A stretch of DNA of 64,000 nt, taken from contig JANRKB010000010.1 of assembly GCA_033763695.1 (NCBI GenBank), positions 1-64,000 of the forward strand, given 5' to 3'. This DNA is from JANRKB01 sp033763695 (GTDB lineage Bacteria > Planctomycetota > Phycisphaerae > Phycisphaerales > UBA1924). The position numbers were made by a program, and so were the translations under genes. This document shows positions 60,734-64,000 of the stretch, in pieces. The notes beneath the pieces were generated by a model that searched no databases, was not told where the DNA came from, and saw nothing but the letters and a program-made list of their open reading frames with translations. Every line of letters starts with the position of its first letter. Position 1 is the stretch's first letter.

Positions 60734-62302
60734 TTACTTCGCGGCGACGGCGCTCTGGTTGCGGATCAGCGATTCGAGTTGCTCGAGGCGAGCCTTGAGC
60801 GCGGCGATCTCGGCGTCCTTCTCGGTGCGGAGGTCGCGGAGCGCCTCGACCATCAGAGCAGTCGTCGAACGCTCGGTCACCTGCTTCATGCCGTCGGCGC
60901 CGGTCGTGACCCAGTCGGGGAAGACAGTTTCGACTTCCTGAGCGACGAGGCCGATCTGCGTGCCGGGCAGAGCGCGGCCCTTCTCCACGAACTCCGACTT
61001 GTAGGAATACGAGTGGCCCTTGAGTTTGAGCAATCGATCGAGCGTGCCGGTGAGGGGCTGGATGTCGCTCTTGGTGCGCTCATCGCAGAGCGCGGCCCAC
61101 GCACCGCCGCCGGGCTTGGATGCTGTGCCATCGAGCTGGAGGTAATAGACGCTCGCGCCGTTGCGATAGATGTTGAAAGATGCCAGGTTCGGGCTGCTGG
61201 CGGGCGCGATGTTGAAGACAAAGCCGGACTGATTGGCGATGCCATCAAGTCGCTGCATCGTCATGGTGTTGCCGTTCTGCCCCGTGCTTCCGAACTGCAC
61301 GACGCCGTCGAGGCGCGTGGATCCAGGGTTATGGAGGCGTGCTTGTGGGGAGACGCCCAGGCCAACGTTTCCCGTGGGCGCGACGGTGATGTTGAGCGAG
61401 CCGTTGTTCCAGAACTCCATCTGACCCGTGCTGTTGACGGTGGTCCATCCCTTCAGTTGCCCTCCGACGCTGTAGCCGTAATACGGCAGCCCGTTCGTGG
61501 CAGCAGAATCAACGATCATGCCGTTGTATCCGGCGTTGCCAGGCTTGGTCGCAACGCCGAACGCTTCCGTCACCAAGCCTGTGATCGACGACGAACGCCC
61601 GATGCCTGCCCACCCGGTCGTGTCGGCGGCGAATGCAGCGGACGGCGCGCCGTTGCGCACGAGCTGAAACGTGCCCGCGGGACCGTTGCCCGCGCCGCCG
61701 GAGACCATCACCCAGTCTTGCCCGCCGGGCCCACCGTGCTTCAAGCGCACCTGGGGGCCAAATCGATTTGACGGGTCCGGGTCGGCCGCAGTCTCGAAAA
61801 TGCCGTAGGGCACGTCGAGGTCGGTGAAGAAGCCGGTGCCGACCACATGCAGCATCGATTGCGGCGACGTGGTGCCGATGCCCACTTGGTTGTAGTCGGA
61901 AGAAACACTGAGGCCGCGGGTGGCGAGGCTGTAGGGAGCGGCCGAAAGCAACTGACGCGAACCCATCGGGACGAAGGCCCCGACGCCTGCGGGATTGCGC
62001 ACCGAGATCTGCAGGTAGCGCGGATCGTTGGTGGTAAACGGCGACGATCCAAAGTCCACTTCGCTGGTGAAGAGGCCATTCGTCACGGTCTCACTAAAGC
62101 GCGTGACCGTGGATCCAATCTGGGTGCCGCCACTGGCGCTGTCGAACAGGGCGTACTGGATGTCAGTGGGGGTGTTGACGGCCGCGCCTGCGTTCTTGAG
62201 TTGGCCTTGATACGTGAAGGCCGTGGGCTGAGCGAGAGCCGACGCCGAGCCGGCGGCCAGTGCGAGCGTCAGCGCGATCCGTGTCATGGTCTTGCGAAGC
62301 AT
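60734..62302 (-). CDS. exported spike-like protein with S74 intramolecular chaperone domain
   Basis: Protein of 522 residues with a signal peptide (LTLALAAGSASALAQ). The body has collagen-free beta-strand repeats typical of trimeric spike or tail-fibre proteins (VGIGTTSPQSMLHVVGTG, VGLGVSPQARLH). The C-terminal 120 residues are the S74 intramolecular chaperone: CDERTKSDIQPLTGTLDRLL, IGLVAQEVETVFPDWV, TERSTTALMVEALRDLR and a final coiled coil. The position of the catalytic Ser is Cys406, five before Lys411. ATG 62302 has GGAGA upstream. The S74 family is common in phages, but planctomycetes have many chromosomal copies. Confidence 0.83.
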   Translation of the reverse strand: MLRKTMTRIALTLALAAGSASALAQPTAFTYQGQLKNAGAAVNTPTDIQYALFDSASGGTQIGSTVTRFSETVTNGLFTSEVDFGSSPFTTNDPRYLQISVRNPAGVGAFVPMGSRQLLSAAPYSLATRGLSVSSDYNQVGIGTTSPQSMLHVVGTGFFTDLDVPYGIFETAADPDPSNRFGPQVRLKHGGPGGQDWVMVSGGAGNGPAGTFQLVRNGAPSAAFAADTTGWAGIGRSSSITGLVTEAFGVATKPGNAGYNGMIVDSAATNGLPYYGYSVGGQLKGWTTVNSTGQMEFWNNGSLNITVAPTGNVGLGVSPQARLHNPGSTRLDGVVQFGSTGQNGNTMTMQRLDGIANQSGFVFNIAPASSPNLASFNIYRNGASVYYLQLDGTASKPGGGAWAALCDERTKSDIQPLTGTLDRLLKLKGHSYSYKSEFVEKGRALPGTQIGLVAQEVETVFPDWVTTGADGMKQVTERSTTALMVEALRDLRTEKDAEIAALKARLEQLESLIRNQSAVAAK

Positions 62303-62565
62303 GTGCGTCTCCTGCGAACAGTGTGGTCCTCAATGCCTGGCCGGGGCGACTGTCGCGGCGGCCTCCAGCAGCAACCACGCGGCAACGCCGATGCGCGCCA
62401 AGCAACCGGCAAGAAAATGTGTGAAGATCGTGTTGGCGCACGCCACGCGGACTGCGTGGTTGTCGATGAGCGATACGCAGTTTGTCCAGTGTGACACTGG
62501 GCTGAACTCTTTGACGGCGTGTGGCCCCCTCACCCGCGCTTCTGGTAAAGTGCATGGAGTGCCCA

Positions 62566-63153
62566 ATGGCCGGAATCCAATCCGTGGCTGAGTTGCTTGC
62601 CAACGCCGAGCCGGGTGACGAACGTTCAATGAACGAGTTGTTGCCGCTCGTGTACAAGGAACTGCGTGCATTGGCGTCGAGTTACTTGGATCGTCCGGGC
62701 GACGCGGCCCACACGTTGCAGCCAACGGCGCTCGTCCACGAGGCATTCCTGAAGATGGTGGGGGACGATCGCCAGTGGTCGGGGCGCGAACACTTCATGG
62801 CCGTCGCGGCCAAGGCGATGCGACAGGTGCTGGTCGACCATTGGCGGAAGCGATCGGCGGAGAAACGCGGCGGCGGGGCAAACCAAGTCAGCATCAGCGG
62901 GATCGGCGCGGAGGGTGCGATCGAAGATGTCCGCGTGCTTGAACTCGACGATCTACTGCAGCAACTCGCCAAGGCTGATGCTCGCTCGGCGCGGGTTGCC
63001 GAGATGCGACTCTTTGGCGGCATGGAGCAGGAGCAGATCGCCCGCGTGCTCGGCGTGTCGCGCGTGACCGTGACGAGCGACTGGCAGTTCGCCCGCGCGT
63101 GGCTCGCCTCGCGAATGAACGGCACGACTCGTTCGGAGGACGCAGGACGATGA
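62566..63153 (+). CDS. ECF-type RNA polymerase sigma factor, planctomycete type
   Basis: Sigma factor of 195 residues. Region 2 reads LLPLVYKELRALASSYL and HTLQPTALVHEAFLKMV, with the AAKAMRQVLVDHWRKRSAEKRGGG block typical of the TIGR02999 planctomycete group; region 4 reads RVAEMRLFGGMEQEQIARVLGVSRVTVTSDWQFARAWL. The start is ATG 62566 or 62554 (MECPMAG). The stop overlaps the kinase start (ATGA), so sigma activity is probably controlled by the kinase. 62303-62565 holds no gene. Confidence 0.92.
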   Translation: MAGIQSVAELLANAEPGDERSMNELLPLVYKELRALASSYLDRPGDAAHTLQPTALVHEAFLKMVGDDRQWSGREHFMAVAAKAMRQVLVDHWRKRSAEKRGGGANQVSISGIGAEGAIEDVRVLELDDLLQQLAKADARSARVAEMRLFGGMEQEQIARVLGVSRVTVTSDWQFARAWLASRMNGTTRSEDAGR

Positions 63154-64000
63154 CGACTTCCTCCGAGGACAAAGGCGGCCAACCCAGCCCAGACGACGCC
63201 TTGCGCCTGCGCAGGGCCAAGACGATCTTCCTGCGTGCCCAAGATGCGGGGCTCGCGGAACGCGAAGAGATACTGGATCGTGAATGCCGTGACGACGCCG
63301 AGCTGCGTGCGCTTGTGCTTGATCTGCTGCGCGGCGATCAAGAGCCGCTCACCGCCGAGCGACTCGCCGACGACATTCGTGCCGCGTACGAGGGAAGCAC
63401 GGTCGGCAAACCTGTTGAGTCGCGAGGCTCGCGAATCGGTCGCTATCGCCTCATCGAGCGACTGGGCGAGGGTGGGTTTGGCGTGGTCTTCTCAGCAGAA
63501 CAGAGCGAACCGGTCAAGCGGCGCGTCGCGCTGAAGATCATCAAACTCGGCATGGATACGCGCCAGGTGGTGGCGCGTTTCGAGCAGGAGCGTCAGGCAC
63601 TCGCGGTGCTGGACCATCCGAACATCGCGAAGGTGTTCGATGCGGGCGCGACCGAGACGGGGCGGCCGTACTTCGTGATGGAGTTGTGCACGGGCGAGCC
63701 GATCGACGCCTATTGCGATCGTCACAAGCTTGACATTCCCAAGCGGCTCGAGCTCTTTGAGCAGGTGTGTGCCGCGGTGCAGCATGCCCACACCAAGGGC
63801 ATCATCCATCGCGACATCAAGCCCAGCAACGCGATGGTGTCGACGCAGGACGGCAGGCCGATGGTGAAGGTGATCGACTTCGGCGTCGCGAAGGCGACCG
63901 CGAGTCGGCTCACAGAGAAGACGTTCTTCACCGAGTATGCGCAGATGATCGGCACACCGGAGTACATGAGCCCTGAACAGGCCGAGGGCAGTCTGGACGT
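63150..64000 (+). CDS. Ser/Thr protein kinase, C-terminus outside the window
   Basis: Hanks-type kinase paired with the ECF sigma factor. The visible 283 residues have a helical N-terminus (about 90 residues), glycine loop GEGGFGVVFSA, the ATP Lys in VALKIIKLG, HRDIKPSNAMV, VIDFGVAKA and GTPEYMSPEQA. The frame is open to the window edge. Its ATG lies inside the sigma stop codon. In planctomycetes such kinases usually carry C-terminal repeats or a membrane anchor, which would lie beyond 64000. Confidence 0.9.
   Translation, partial: MTTSSEDKGGQPSPDDALRLRRAKTIFLRAQDAGLAEREEILDRECRDDAELRALVLDLLRGDQEPLTAERLADDIRAAYEGSTVGKPVESRGSRIGRYRLIERLGEGGFGVVFSAEQSEPVKRRVALKIIKLGMDTRQVVARFEQERQALAVLDHPNIAKVFDAGATETGRPYFVMELCTGEPIDAYCDRHKLDIPKRLELFEQVCAAVQHAHTKGIIHRDIKPSNAMVSTQDGRPMVKVIDFGVAKATASRLTEKTFFTEYAQMIGTPEYMSPEQAEGSLD

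Noticed and set aside
60734..62302. Prophage remnant because of the S74 chaperone domain
   Set aside because: No integrase, capsid, terminase or tail gene is nearby, it has a Sec signal peptide, and chromosomal copies of such spike proteins occur in planctomycetes.

Overview
The window is GC-rich, densely coded chromosome with no rRNA, CRISPR array, integrase or insertion sequence that I can see. Gene content points to a planctomycete, most likely of the Phycisphaerae. The evidence is an ECF sigma factor overlapping a Ser/Thr kinase gene, exported proteins ending in the FxDFTDFDxFxxAFExGC dockerin-like tail, large pseudopilin-like proteins with FTLIELLVVIAIIALLIGILLPAL-type N-termini, a futalosine-pathway gene (mqnD), tricorn-type protease and S74-chaperone spike proteins. 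Taxonomy is inferred from gene families only.

Layout. 1-5.2 kb: partial truD, sppA, a small membrane protein, a HEAT lipoprotein, an omega-amidase and mqnD. 5.2-9.2 kb: recA, a DUF1579-like exported protein and two tandem zinc-finger membrane paralogues. 9.2-13.4 kb: MFS protein, a small zinc-ribbon protein, crcB, a coiled-coil protein and tilS. 13.5-20.7 kb: ctaB with an ABC exporter, a large double-VWA membrane protein, comB and dps. 20.8-26.7 kb: a CCA-adding/poly(A) polymerase family gene, two ClpP-fold exported proteins (one without its nucleophile) and a second MFS protein. 26.7-28.4 kb: tRNA-Ile(GAT), then hpf, a PTS EIIA and HPr. 28.4-32.5 kb: two chemoreceptors, one with a c-heme motif. 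32.7-37.8 kb: MATE, def, fmt, a HEIGHH putative metalloprotein carrying a MITE-like insert in frame, and a reduced MnmE-like GTPase. 38.0-42.9 kb: a four-gene cluster of two WXG100-like small proteins, a coiled-coil protein and a 1255-residue coiled-coil/FtsK-type ATPase. 43-50 kb: a secreted trypsin-like protease and a tricorn-like protease. 50.3-55.2 kb: three pseudopilin-like genes with two small membrane proteins. 55.6-58.2 kb: a membrane-anchored kinase and infC. 58.4-64 kb: a glycoside-hydrolase-like dockerin protein, a small dockerin protein, an S74-chaperone spike protein, then the ECF sigma/kinase pair running off the window.

The most interesting system is the 38.0-42.9 kb cluster. 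It looks like the core of a type VII-like (WXG100/FtsK-SpoIIIE) apparatus, but the ATPase has no membrane segments and no other known T7SS membrane component is present. Two regulatory themes also stand out. Many genes have a TACNNT box about 6 nt before the start codon, which suggests leaderless transcription, including two back-to-back divergent pairs. infC appears to start at AUC behind a strong Shine-Dalgarno sequence, downstream of a terminator-like leader hairpin.
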